10,624 bases of DNA. Source: UBA8290 sp964230965 (GTDB lineage: Bacteria > Bacillota_I > Bacilli_A > Acholeplasmatales > Acholeplasmataceae). Position 1 is the first letter of the stretch. Each line of letters begins with the position of its first letter. The notes beneath the pieces were generated by a model, which saw only the letters and a list, made by a program, of their open reading frames with translations, had not been told where the DNA came from and searched no databases. Shown piece by piece: positions 1 to 6,332 of this stretch. The stretch spans positions 1 to 10,624 of the forward strand of contig CAXRJA010000081.1 in assembly GCA_964230965.1 (NCBI GenBank), read 5' to 3'. The translations under genes and the position numbers were made by a program.

Positions 1-132
1 GAAGCTTTTGGTCAGCTTCTTCATGCATATCAGCTCACATTTGAACATCCGATGACAAAAGAAAAGATGTTTTTTGAGGTGCCACTACCAGAGCACATGG
101 CATCCTATATTAAGAAACTTGACGTTTCGTAA
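1..132 (+). CDS. RluA-family 23S rRNA pseudouridine synthase, C-terminal end (partial)
   Basis: Reading frame 1 is open from the window edge to a TAA at 130-132, giving the last 43 residues of a protein. The stretch with LLHAYQLTFEHP followed by FEVPLPEHM matches the end of RluA/RluD-type pseudouridine synthases, where a conserved His-Ala, a 'F.HP' turn and a 'PLP' segment close the catalytic domain. These enzymes isomerise uridines in 23S rRNA (RluD) or tRNA. The catalytic Asp and any S4 domain lie outside the window, so RluD cannot be told apart from other RluA-family members. The last 23 bases overlap the convergent rnhC gene, and I see no terminator between them. Confidence 0.8.
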   Translation, partial: EAFGQLLHAYQLTFEHPMTKEKMFFEVPLPEHMASYIKKLDVS

Positions 133-967
133 TATTTTTGAAATTCAGTTTTGCAATTGAGTTTAAAATAGATTCACCGTGTTTTTCAACAATCATTTCT
201 ATTTGTTCATCCACAAATGATGACGCTCCTTTTCTTAATTCAAATCCAACCGACTTAGATAATTCTCGCATCTTAAGTAAGAAAGCATAACGTGCAATAA
301 TTGAAGCAGCAGCAACTGCTAAATGAATACTTTCAGCTTTTGTGTAGAAATTAATATTTCGGTAGACAAGAGTTTCATCACTCAAATAATTGTAATAAAG
401 ATTGGGCTGACAAAATTGATCGACAATGACAGGATACTCTTTGTTTAATTTAGAAGTTGTCTTTATAATTGCTTGATTGTGTAATAAAGCTTTCATTTTA
501 TTCAAATTAATATTTTTCTTCGTGAGTTTATTGTATTTACTAGGATTTACGATGAGAAGTGTGTGTGTTAATTTTTGTGCAAGCTTTGAACCAATACTCA
601 AAATATCTTCATCACCAATGTTCTTAGAATCTTTAACACCAAGTTGCTCTAAAAGAGGGATATCTTCTTTAGAAACGAATGCAGTACACACAACAATAGG
701 ACCAAAAACATCGCCAGTACCGACCTCATCAGATCCGATTGCAGCATAATCTACTTTTTTTAAATGTTTTTTAATTAAAATGAGCTCAGATGTTACTTCA
801 TCTCCTTGAAGTAAAACTTTACCAGTTGCATATGCTAAAACATGCGTTTCATTGTGTTTTGCATGAAAAACAAGATATTGATTATCATCTTCAACAAGAT
901 GATTTTGATATAATTTATGTAGTTTCTTTAAATCATTGTCATTGACAGGCATTGAATAGTGTTTCAT
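110..967 (-). CDS. rnhC: Ribonuclease HIII
   Basis: Cleaves the RNA strand of RNA/DNA hybrids in the cytoplasm, removing R-loops and RNA left in DNA. The 285-residue product has an N-terminal TBP-like substrate-binding region (about residues 1-70) and a C-terminal RNase H fold. Visible motifs are GSDEVGTGD at 78-86 (catalytic Asp80-Glu81), LGVKDSK at 109-115, KMKALLHNQAI at 157-167, VDQF with Asp183, the FYTKAESIHLAVAAASI block from 207, and KGAS at 246. This block pattern is HIII rather than HII. Length is slightly below the roughly 313 residues of the B. subtilis enzyme. The frame is open upstream to 1075, but that would overlap mutS2 and add a non-homologous Ile-rich stretch, so I take the ATG at 965-967. 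No Shine-Dalgarno precedes it; an extended -10 box sits 7 nt upstream, suggesting a leaderless mRNA. Divergent from mutS2 and convergent with the pseudouridine synthase. Confidence 0.95.
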   Translation of the reverse strand: MKHYSMPVNDNDLKKLHKLYQNHLVEDDNQYLVFHAKHNETHVLAYATGKVLLQGDEVTSELILIKKHLKKVDYAAIGSDEVGTGDVFGPIVVCTAFVSKEDIPLLEQLGVKDSKNIGDEDILSIGSKLAQKLTHTLLIVNPSKYNKLTKKNINLNKMKALLHNQAIIKTTSKLNKEYPVIVDQFCQPNLYYNYLSDETLVYRNINFYTKAESIHLAVAAASIIARYAFLLKMRELSKSVGFELRKGASSFVDEQIEMIVEKHGESILNSIAKLNFKNITKRQVS

Positions 968-973
968 TATAAT
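942..973 (+). promoter_or_regulatory. mutS2 promoter candidate
   Basis: A perfect TTGACA (942-947) lies inside the 5' codons of rnhC. Two -10 choices follow: CATTAT at 965-970 with a 17-nt spacer, or a perfect TATAAT at 968-973 with a long 20-nt spacer. Either would start mutS2 mRNA at about 977-981, leaving a leader of roughly 25-30 nt with a GAGGG ribosome site at 998-1002, close to the ATG at 1006. The region is shared back-to-back with the rnhC promoter. Confidence 0.5.
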
Positions 974-974
974 A

Positions 975-983
975 ATTATACCA
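975..983 (-). promoter_or_regulatory. rnhC promoter, extended -10
   Basis: The minus strand reads TGGTATAAT here, a perfect TGn-extended -10. No good -35 lies 17 nt upstream (TCCCTC at 998-1003). Transcription would be expected to start at about 967-968, which is the first base of the rnhC ATG. It abuts the plus-strand -10 used toward mutS2. Confidence 0.6.
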
Positions 984-1005
984 CAAAAGTGCGAAAAGAG
1001 GGAAT

Positions 1006-3318
1006 ATGTCTTTTGATATTCAAACTTTAGAATTTCATAAACAATTAATAAAATTATCGAGTTTTGCAAAGACATTTTCAGTAAAAGAAGATCTTTTGAA
1101 TTTACCTATCATGACACAGGCTCATGATATTCAATATTCATGGCAACTTATTGATAACATGATACAAATTCAATCAAAATATCAAGCATTGCCTTTAAAA
1201 GAGGGATATGATTGTTTACATATTTTGGATTTGATTTCTAAAGAACATGTCATGACTTTAGAAGAGGCGTATCATGTTTTTCTAAGTCTAGATAACCAAC
1301 ATCAAATGTATCAATTTATTGAAAGCATTGTAAAGGCACCAGAACATTTTCAACTTATACAAGATTATAAGATGTCAAACATAGAATTTTTATTTAATAA
1401 GTTTGAACTGGTTTTAACAGATGAAGGCGACATCAAAAGTGATGCAACACCAGTGCTTGAACGTATTCGTAAACAATTAAAAACAATCGATCAAAGATAT
1501 AATAAATCACTGCAAGCAGCACTAAATCAAAACATGCCATATTTGAATGAGAATGTTGTTGTAACAAGAGGGGATGCCCTTTGTTTAGCAGTTTCCGAGT
1601 CTTATAAAAATAGTATTAAGGGTGTGATTCATGACATCTCACAATCAAAACAAACAATATATATTGAGCCTTTTGCTTCTAAACAAATTAGAGATGAAAA
1701 GAACATTCTCATTGAAGAAGAAAAAAGAGAGATTTATAAAATTCTTCAAACACTCACATATGACATTTTTGAGCATATTGATCTTTTAAGAAAACAAGTA
1801 CATACATTACAAGTTTATGATGCCACGCAAGCTAAAATGCGATTTGCTGAATCGATGAACGCCAATTTACCTGAAATTTCTATGGAAACAATATATCTAA
1901 AAGATGCGAGGCATCCTGAGATTGTTCAAGGAGTTGTACCAATTACGGTCCACCTAGAAAAAACACAAAAAGGATTATTTATTTCAGGACCGAATACTGG
2001 GGGTAAAACAGTTACTTTAAAAACAATCGGATTAATACACTTAATGGCACAAGCAGGACTTTTTATACCTGCAAGTAAAGCATCAAAAGTGATGGTGTTT
2101 GATCATATTTTAGCTGACATAGGCGACCAGCAATCAATTGAACATAATTTATCGACCTTTTCTTCACATTTAAAAAAACACCAAGAAATGTTAGAAATCA
2201 CCAATCCTCATACGCTTTTACTCATCGATGAAATTGGTTCTGGAACTGATCCTCAAGAAGGTGTTGCCATTGCAGAGGCATTATTAGAGACGTATGAATC
2301 TAAAGGCAGTATGTTTGTCGTGACAACACATTATCAAGCTCTTAAACAGTATGCCATAAAAAAAGATTATATGATTGCATCTGTTGCATTTGATCAAGCA
2401 TCATTGCAACCAACCTATCATATCGATTATGGAATTGCAGGCAGCTCCCATGCATTTGACATTGCAACAAGACTCAATATTTCACCAGAGGTTATTCATC
2501 TAGCGAAAAATTATTATGAGTCCTTACAAACAGATGCAGAAAAACTATTAAAACGTCTTGAAATTAAAGAAAAAGAATTACTCAAAGAAGCGAAAATTTT
2601 AGAAGAAACAAAGCTTGAAATATCTCGCATTAAAGGTCAATATGAAAAACAGCTTCAATTGTTTGAAAAAGAAAAAGAGTATAATCTTAAGAAACTTACT
2701 CAAGAATATGAAACAGATTTGAAGGAAAAACAAAGTAACATAGAGGCTTTGTTAAAAGAACTTAAATCATTAAAACAAATTCCTATTTCAACCTATGCCG
2801 ATTTAAAACAAAAACAACAAAAATTAGAAACGCCAATAGAGAACCAAACACACATTGATTTTCATATCGGTGAAGAAGTATATATCCCAACATATGATCA
2901 ATACGGTGTGATCAAACAAATAAAAAAAGATAAATATTTTGTTCAAGTCGGGTATTTTGAATTGGAATTTGTGAAATCTTCTTTACAAAAACATATATCT
3001 AAAGAAAAACCAATTAAAAAATCTTCAACGAAAAAGTCTCCTAAGGTCTCTCATACATCCAAACCATCAGGACAATATGTATTTGAGTTAGATTTGAGGG
3101 GCTATCGTTATAATGATGTGAAACCTGCGCTAGATCAAGCCATTGATCAAGCAATCTTAACGAATCAAGCATCATTAAGAATTATTCATGGCTACGGGAC
3201 AGGTGCTGTAAAAAAAGCAGTGTATGACATCATAAAAAATCATCCAGAAATTAAATCGCATCGTTATGGTCAAGAAGGTGAAGGATTAACAGGTGCGACC
3301 ATTATTTTCTTTAAATAA
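1006..3318 (+). CDS. mutS2: MutS2 family ATPase / Smr-domain protein
   Basis: A 770-residue MutS2 (B. subtilis form about 785). In Bacillus this protein binds collided ribosomes and promotes their splitting; in other bacteria it has been linked to suppression of recombination. It is not a mismatch-repair MutS, since the N-terminal mismatch-recognition domain is absent. In order: helical core domain with the family start LEFHKQL; Walker A GPNTGGKT at 328-335; Walker B LLIDEIGSGTD ending at 415 (Asp408, Glu409); TTHY at 440-443; a long charged coiled coil at about 506-592 (clamp); a small KOW-like beta domain at about 620-660; a Lys/Ser-rich linker at about 665-690; and a C-terminal Smr domain (about 692-770) with LDLRG at 695-699 and HGYGTG at 728-733. 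Bacillus has HGKGTG, so the middle Lys is Tyr here. All ATPase motifs are intact. The start is fixed by family homology; GAGG (998-1001) is only 4 nt from the ATG. Followed by trxA with its own promoter. Confidence 0.95.
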   Translation: MSFDIQTLEFHKQLIKLSSFAKTFSVKEDLLNLPIMTQAHDIQYSWQLIDNMIQIQSKYQALPLKEGYDCLHILDLISKEHVMTLEEAYHVFLSLDNQHQMYQFIESIVKAPEHFQLIQDYKMSNIEFLFNKFELVLTDEGDIKSDATPVLERIRKQLKTIDQRYNKSLQAALNQNMPYLNENVVVTRGDALCLAVSESYKNSIKGVIHDISQSKQTIYIEPFASKQIRDEKNILIEEEKREIYKILQTLTYDIFEHIDLLRKQVHTLQVYDATQAKMRFAESMNANLPEISMETIYLKDARHPEIVQGVVPITVHLEKTQKGLFISGPNTGGKTVTLKTIGLIHLMAQAGLFIPASKASKVMVFDHILADIGDQQSIEHNLSTFSSHLKKHQEMLEITNPHTLLLIDEIGSGTDPQEGVAIAEALLETYESKGSMFVVTTHYQALKQYAIKKDYMIASVAFDQASLQPTYHIDYGIAGSSHAFDIATRLNISPEVIHLAKNYYESLQTDAEKLLKRLEIKEKELLKEAKILEETKLEISRIKGQYEKQLQLFEKEKEYNLKKLTQEYETDLKEKQSNIEALLKELKSLKQIPISTYADLKQKQQKLETPIENQTHIDFHIGEEVYIPTYDQYGVIKQIKKDKYFVQVGYFELEFVKSSLQKHISKEKPIKKSSTKKSPKVSHTSKPSGQYVFELDLRGYRYNDVKPALDQAIDQAILTNQASLRIIHGYGTGAVKKAVYDIIKNHPEIKSHRYGQEGEGLTGATIIFFK

Positions 3319-3334
3319 TGTGTTTCAACACATT
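3317..3334 (+). terminator. Weak hairpin at mutS2 stop codon
   Basis: AATGTGT (3317-3323) can pair with ACACATT (3328-3334) around a TTCA loop, starting inside the mutS2 TAA. The stem is AT-rich and only TTTA follows rather than a long T tract, so it is at best an inefficient terminator or a 3'-end protecting hairpin. Confidence 0.3.
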
Positions 3335-3337
3335 TAC

Positions 3338-3366
3338 TTGAAAATCATTGGTTTCCATACTATAAT
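3338..3366 (+). promoter_or_regulatory. trxA promoter
   Basis: TTGAAA (3338-3343), a 17-nt spacer and a perfect TATAAT (3361-3366) form a near-consensus housekeeping sigma promoter. Expected start is about 3373, giving a leader of some 27 nt with GGAG (3388-3391) 8 nt before the ATG at 3400. It allows thioredoxin to be made independently of mutS2. Confidence 0.75.
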
Positions 3367-3399
3367 GTAGATGTTAAAAACTTGAATGGAGCAAAAAAC

Positions 3400-3708
3400 A
3401 TGATTGAATATAATGGACAAGCATATGAAGAAGTTGTTGGTTCTAAAGGATTAGTCGTTGTACAATTCTATGCAACATGGTGTGGACCATGTAAAATGTT
3501 AAAACCTGTGTTAGAATCAATTGCAACAGATTGGACCGATACACCTTTTTACCGTTTAGATATCGATCAATTTAGAGATCAATCTGTAAATGCAGGTATA
3601 AGAAGTGTCCCAACTGTTGTTTTATATAAAGATGGTGAAGAAGTAGATAGACAATCAGGTTACCAACCTAGAGAACGTATAGAAGCTTGGTTAAATCAAA
3701 ACAAATAA
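3400..3708 (+). CDS. trxA: Thioredoxin
   Basis: Small cytoplasmic dithiol-disulfide oxidoreductase; electron donor to ribonucleotide reductase, peroxidases and methionine sulfoxide reductases in bacteria generally. The 102-residue product has the redox site WCGPCK (Cys28, Cys31), preceded by VVVQFYAT, and the cis-proline loop SVPT (Pro71), followed by VVLYKDGEEV and the closing helix. Length is normal for TrxA, with no signal peptide. I chose ATG 3400 over an in-frame TTG at 3382 because GGAG at 3388-3391 is spaced 8 nt from this ATG and the family begins here. It is a single-gene unit, with its own promoter upstream and a strong terminator starting inside its stop codon. Confidence 0.95.
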   Translation: MIEYNGQAYEEVVGSKGLVVVQFYATWCGPCKMLKPVLESIATDWTDTPFYRLDIDQFRDQSVNAGIRSVPTVVLYKDGEEVDRQSGYQPRERIEAWLNQNK

Positions 3709-3733
3709 AAAGCACACAGGTGCTTTTTTATTT
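3707..3733 (+). terminator. trxA intrinsic terminator
   Basis: AAAAAGCAC (3707-3715) pairs with GTGCTTTTT (3720-3728) around an ACAG loop, with the T tract running into TTTTTTATTT. The stem starts within the trxA stop codon. Its downstream T-rich arm directly abuts the truB promoter. Confidence 0.85.
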
Positions 3734-3741
3734 GTTATAAT
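3733..3741 (+). promoter_or_regulatory. truB promoter, extended -10
   Basis: TGTTATAAT is a perfect TGn-extended -10 immediately after the trxA terminator T tract. No clear -35 is visible because the terminator stem occupies that position. The ATG of truB begins 8 nt downstream at 3750, where transcription itself would be expected to start. Confidence 0.65.
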
Positions 3742-3749
3742 AATGATAT

Positions 3750-4601
3750 ATGAATGGTATATTTCTCATTGATAAAGAAGCTGGAATGACATCGTATGAT
3801 GTCATTCGTAAACTAAAAAAGAAATTTCCTGTTAAAAAAATTGGTCATGCTGGTACGCTTGACCCTTTTGCAACAGGATTACTCGTGATCCTGCTAGGAC
3901 ATGCAACAAAGTTATCTTCTTATTTTTTGACCAACGATAAAACCTATGAAACAACGATTGAATTTGGTAAAAAAACTACGACCTATGATTATACTGGAGA
4001 TATTGTTCAAATCGATGATCAACAAATTAAATTTGATGATATTCTTAATACATTGCCAAAAATGTCACATTACAAGCAAGAACCACCGATGGTATCAGCA
4101 CGCAAAGTGAATGGTAAAAAATTATATGAATTGGCAAGAGAAGGTATAGAGATAAAAAGAGATAAAAGAGATGTCACCATTGATCATCAAGACATCATTT
4201 CTTATGAGTATCCTCACTTGCATATGATTCTTAAAGTCTCAAAAGGGACATATATTCGTAGTTATGCGATGGATTTAGCGTCACATTTAAACACGATTGC
4301 GATGTTAAAATCATTACGTCGTTCACAAAGTGGCCCGTTTCATGTAGATCATGCAAAAGTATTAGATGACTTAACACTCAATGATTTAATACCATTAGAA
4401 GTTCTTTTAGAGTCATATCCTAAAATTCAAGTATCGGATTTTATTGCTGAAAAAATAAAACATGGCATGATATTAGATCAAAGACAATATCATATTCAAG
4501 AACCTTTTAGAGTTTATGATCAATCGAATCAAATGATAGCATTTTATGAACCAAAAGGACATGATCAATTTAAAATTGTATTTTACAATGAGGAACTATG
4601 A
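3750..4601 (+). CDS. truB: tRNA pseudouridine-55 synthase TruB
   Basis: Isomerises U55 to pseudouridine in the T-loop of tRNAs. The 283-residue product opens with the family signature NGIFLIDKEAGMTSYDV, then KIGHAGTLDPFATGLL with catalytic Asp38, a KKTTTYDYTGDI segment, PPMVSARKVNGKKLYELAREG, and the KVSKGTYIRSYAMDLA block that ends the catalytic core. A short C-terminal domain follows. Length is close to the roughly 309 residues of B. subtilis TruB. The start is certain from homology, yet no Shine-Dalgarno exists upstream and the promoter -10 is 8 nt away, so the mRNA is probably leaderless. The stop TGA overlaps the ribF start as ATGA (4598-4601), indicating translational coupling. TruB-RibF adjacency is widespread in bacteria. 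Confidence 0.95.
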   Translation: MNGIFLIDKEAGMTSYDVIRKLKKKFPVKKIGHAGTLDPFATGLLVILLGHATKLSSYFLTNDKTYETTIEFGKKTTTYDYTGDIVQIDDQQIKFDDILNTLPKMSHYKQEPPMVSARKVNGKKLYELAREGIEIKRDKRDVTIDHQDIISYEYPHLHMILKVSKGTYIRSYAMDLASHLNTIAMLKSLRRSQSGPFHVDHAKVLDDLTLNDLIPLEVLLESYPKIQVSDFIAEKIKHGMILDQRQYHIQEPFRVYDQSNQMIAFYEPKGHDQFKIVFYNEEL

Positions 4602-5494
4602 TAAAAATTAAAGATGTATACAATAACATAAAAAATACTGATCCAGTTACGTTAACAATTGGGAATTTTGATGGTATTCATTTAGGACATCAAGCACTGA
4701 TCTTAAAAACGACGTTTTATCAGGATACTAAGTCTGCACTCATGACATTTGATCCGCACCCTATCTCGTTTTTAACGAAAAAGCCGCATAGTCAACTGAT
4801 GTCAGTCATAGATAAAATAGATTGTTTAAATGGATTTCATCTTGATTATATATGGATGGTAAGCTTTGATGATGCATTCGCATCACTATCCATTGAAGCG
4901 TTCATTGATTATTTGAAATCACTGCACGTTAAAAGACTCGTATTAGGAAAAGATGCGCGTTTTGGACAGTATGGTGCTGGAGGTATTGAAGATTTAAAAC
5001 CACATTTTGAAGTCGTTGTTGTTGAGGAAGAAATTTATGATCATATGCGTATCTCCTCATCACTTGTAAAAACACGATTATCTCAAGGTGATATACAAGT
5101 TGCCAAAGCATTGCTTTCAAGAAATTATCGTATTTACGGAAAAGTGGTTCATGGGAATCACTTAGGAAGAACCCTAGGTTATCCGACAGCCAATATTGAA
5201 TATGGCGATTATCATATTCCTAAATTAGGTGTTTATGCTGTAGGTGTATTACATCAACAAAAGTGGTATTATGGCATGGCAAACATTGGTCATAATCCTA
5301 CCATTAATTATCAAGAGAAACCGAGATTAGAAGTTTATATTTTTGATTTCGATGGTGACTTATATGGAAAACATTTAGCCTTAGAGTTTTACGATTATAT
5401 AAGAAGTGAGAAAAAATTTGATTCAAAAGATCATCTCATTCATCAATTAAAATTAGATGAACAGGCCATAAGAAAATTACTAAGTCAAGCGTAA
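4598..5494 (+). CDS. ribF: Bifunctional riboflavin kinase / FAD synthetase
   Basis: Converts riboflavin to FMN (kinase) and FMN to FAD (adenylyltransferase). Product is 298 residues (about 316 in B. subtilis). N-terminal nucleotidyltransferase module: TIGNFDGIHLGH with the HxGH motif at 28-31, MTFDPHP, and ISSSLVKTRLSQGDI. C-terminal flavokinase module: GRTLGYPTAN at 190-199, GVYAVGV, MANIGHNPT, and LEVYIFDFDGDLYG with catalytic Glu245. Both modules are complete, so it should make both cofactors. It starts inside the truB stop codon (ATGA) and has no Shine-Dalgarno close by other than GAGGAAC (4590-4596), consistent with coupled translation. darA follows after 36 nt. Riboflavin itself would have to be imported or made elsewhere; no FMN riboswitch is visible here. 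Confidence 0.95.
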   Translation: MIKIKDVYNNIKNTDPVTLTIGNFDGIHLGHQALILKTTFYQDTKSALMTFDPHPISFLTKKPHSQLMSVIDKIDCLNGFHLDYIWMVSFDDAFASLSIEAFIDYLKSLHVKRLVLGKDARFGQYGAGGIEDLKPHFEVVVVEEEIYDHMRISSSLVKTRLSQGDIQVAKALLSRNYRIYGKVVHGNHLGRTLGYPTANIEYGDYHIPKLGVYAVGVLHQQKWYYGMANIGHNPTINYQEKPRLEVYIFDFDGDLYGKHLALEFYDYIRSEKKFDSKDHLIHQLKLDEQAIRKLLSQA

Positions 5495-5497
5495 ATA

Positions 5498-5524
5498 TGG
5501 TATAATAAGAGCATCAATAGGAGG
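5498..5524 (+). promoter_or_regulatory. darA promoter (extended -10) and strong RBS
   Basis: TGGTATAAT at 5498-5506, just after the ribF stop, is a perfect extended -10 with no recognisable -35. Transcripts would begin near 5513. AGGAGG at 5519-5524 is a full-consensus Shine-Dalgarno, 6 nt before the ATG at 5531. darA can thus be transcribed alone or read through from truB-ribF. Confidence 0.6.
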
Positions 5525-5530
5525 GGATAT

Positions 5531-5854
5531 ATGAAATTAATTATTGCAATTGTATCAAGTGATGATGCGAACAAAGTTCAAAAAGCACTTGTCCATGAAC
5601 AGTTTTTTATTACAAAACTTGCGACCCAAGGTGGTTTCTTAAAAGCAGGCAATGTGACATTTATGATTGGTGTGAATGATGAAAAAGTCATTAATGTTTT
5701 AGATATTATTGAAGCAAATTCTAAAAAACGTCAAAAACTTGTTCCAAATACGATTGTGAATGAATTTGGATCATTCTCAGCGATGCCTATTGAAGTTGAA
5801 GTGGGTGGTGCAACGGTATTTGTTCTACCTGTAGATCAATTTGTAAAGGTGTAA
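5531..5854 (+). CDS. darA: Cyclic-di-AMP receptor DarA/PstA (PII-like)
   Basis: A 107-residue protein of the DUF970/YaaQ family, PII-like trimers that bind cyclic di-AMP in Firmicutes. Their downstream target is not established. Diagnostic stretches are MKLIIAIVSSDD, TKLATQGGFLKAGNVTF (28-44) and the C-terminal VEVGGATVFVLPVDQF. By my remembered alignment with S. aureus PstA, which needs no gap over the first 44 residues, Thr28, Phe36 and Asn41 are kept. The residues reported there as ligand contacts Asn24 and Arg26 are Gln24 and Phe26 here. In Bacillus the gene sits by tmk and holB; here it lies between ribF and rpsO. No terminator follows, so it may be cotranscribed with rpsO. Confidence 0.92.
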   Translation: MKLIIAIVSSDDANKVQKALVHEQFFITKLATQGGFLKAGNVTFMIGVNDEKVINVLDIIEANSKKRQKLVPNTIVNEFGSFSAMPIEVEVGGATVFVLPVDQFVKV

Positions 5855-5867
5855 TGTAAGTTTTTAA

Positions 5868-5895
5868 TTGCAATTTAGAAAAAATATGGTATAAT
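5868..5895 (+). promoter_or_regulatory. rpsO promoter
   Basis: TTGCAA (5868-5873), a 16-nt spacer and TATAAT (5890-5895) preceded by TGG, so both a -35 and an extended -10 are present. Expected start is about 5902, giving a 60-nt leader. Confidence 0.75.
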
Positions 5896-5902
5896 CCAAA
5901 TT

Positions 5903-5962
5903 GTCGACTACAAGGTTTATGGCAAGATTCCTTTACTTTAGTAGTACGCAGAGAGGTAATAC
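5903..5962 (+). promoter_or_regulatory. Structured rpsO 5' leader, candidate S15 autoregulatory element
   Basis: Two mutually exclusive folds can be drawn. In one, ACTAC (5907-5911) pairs with GTAGT (5941-5945), extended by CG/CG across a bulged A, and encloses AAGG/CCTT (5912-5915 with 5930-5933). In the other, GTAGTAC (5941-5947) pairs with GTAATAC (5956-5962) with one mismatch, placing the GAGAGG ribosome site in and beside the loop, directly before the ATG. S15 represses its own mRNA in several bacteria through leaders that mimic its rRNA site, including a three-way junction in Geobacillus. Assigning that role here is inference from position and folding; no sequence match was checked. Confidence 0.45.
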
Positions 5963-6232
5963 ATGGCTTTAACAGCTCAAAAAAAGCAGGAAATCATTAC
6001 TGCTTATCGTCGTGACGATAGTGACACAGGTTCACCTGAGGTACAAATCGCGTTATTGACATTTGAAATCGAAGAATTGAATGGTCATTTAAAGACACAT
6101 ATTCATGATTTCCATTCAAGACGTGGTTTATTCCAAAAAATTGGACATAGACGTCGTTTACTATCATATTTAAGATTCAAAGATGTGAATCGCTATCAAG
6201 AGCTCATCGTCAAATTAGGCATTCGTCGTTAA
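5963..6232 (+). CDS. rpsO: 30S ribosomal protein S15
   Basis: Primary 16S rRNA-binding protein of the small-subunit central domain. It is 89 residues, exactly the usual length. Recognisable S15 features are DTGSPEVQIALLT, the helix with LNGHLKTHIHDFHSRRGL that contacts rRNA, and GHRRRLLSYLRFKDVNRYQELI. A GAGAGG Shine-Dalgarno (5951-5956) is 6 nt from the ATG. It has its own promoter and structured leader, and its terminator stem begins inside the last codons. It precedes pnp as in most bacteria. Confidence 0.97.
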   Translation: MALTAQKKQEIITAYRRDDSDTGSPEVQIALLTFEIEELNGHLKTHIHDFHSRRGLFQKIGHRRRLLSYLRFKDVNRYQELIVKLGIRR

Positions 6233-6249
6233 TCGACATGCCTTTTTTT
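6217..6249 (+). terminator. rpsO intrinsic terminator
   Basis: AGGCAT (6217-6222) pairs with ATGCCT (6238-6243). Inside, GTCG (6225-6228) pairs with CGAC (6234-6237) across a two-base bulge and a TTAAT loop. A seven-T tract follows (6243-6249). The 5' arm lies in the last rpsO codons, so termination is built into the coding sequence. Confidence 0.85.
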
Positions 6250-6266
6250 ATATACAATTACCTTAA

Positions 6267-6294
6267 TTTATGATAAGATAAATAAGGTTATAAT
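6267..6294 (+). promoter_or_regulatory. pnp promoter candidate
   Basis: TATAAT at 6289-6294 is a perfect -10, with only a poor -35 (TTTATG, 6267-6272, spacer 16). A second possible -10, TGATAAGAT, lies at 6271-6279. Starts near 6301 would give a purine-rich leader ending in AAGGAG (6320-6325), 7 nt before the pnp ATG. I see no long stem-loop of the kind that RNase III cuts in the E. coli pnp leader. Confidence 0.5.
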
Positions 6295-6332
6295 AAGAAA
6301 AAAAGAAAAATATAAAATGAAGGAGATTTTAT

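Noticed and set aside
477..749. Plus-strand open frame opposite rnhC
   Set aside because: Antisense shadow of a well-conserved gene; no ribosome site, no recognisable protein.
968..1075. N-terminal extension of RNase HIII back to an upstream ATG at 1075
   Set aside because: The extra 36 residues are unlike the family, overlap the start of mutS2 and cross the promoter region; homology begins after the ATG at 967.
3382..3399. TTG start six codons upstream of the thioredoxin ATG
   Set aside because: The GGAG ribosome site at 3388-3391 lies downstream of this TTG and is correctly spaced for the ATG at 3400, where the family normally begins.
4596..4604. TGA at the truB end as a Trp codon (Mollicute code 4)
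   Set aside because: A TAA follows immediately, so this site alone cannot decide, but all Trp codons I read are TGG, there are no internal TGAs, and the ATGA overlap with ribF fits TGA as a stop.
4929..5120. Minus-strand open frame inside ribF
   Set aside because: Shadow of a conserved coding sequence; the translation has no recognisable pattern. The same applies to frames at 6610-6816 (in pnp), 9133-9399 (opposite the exchanger) and 10129-10329 (opposite the CNNM gene).
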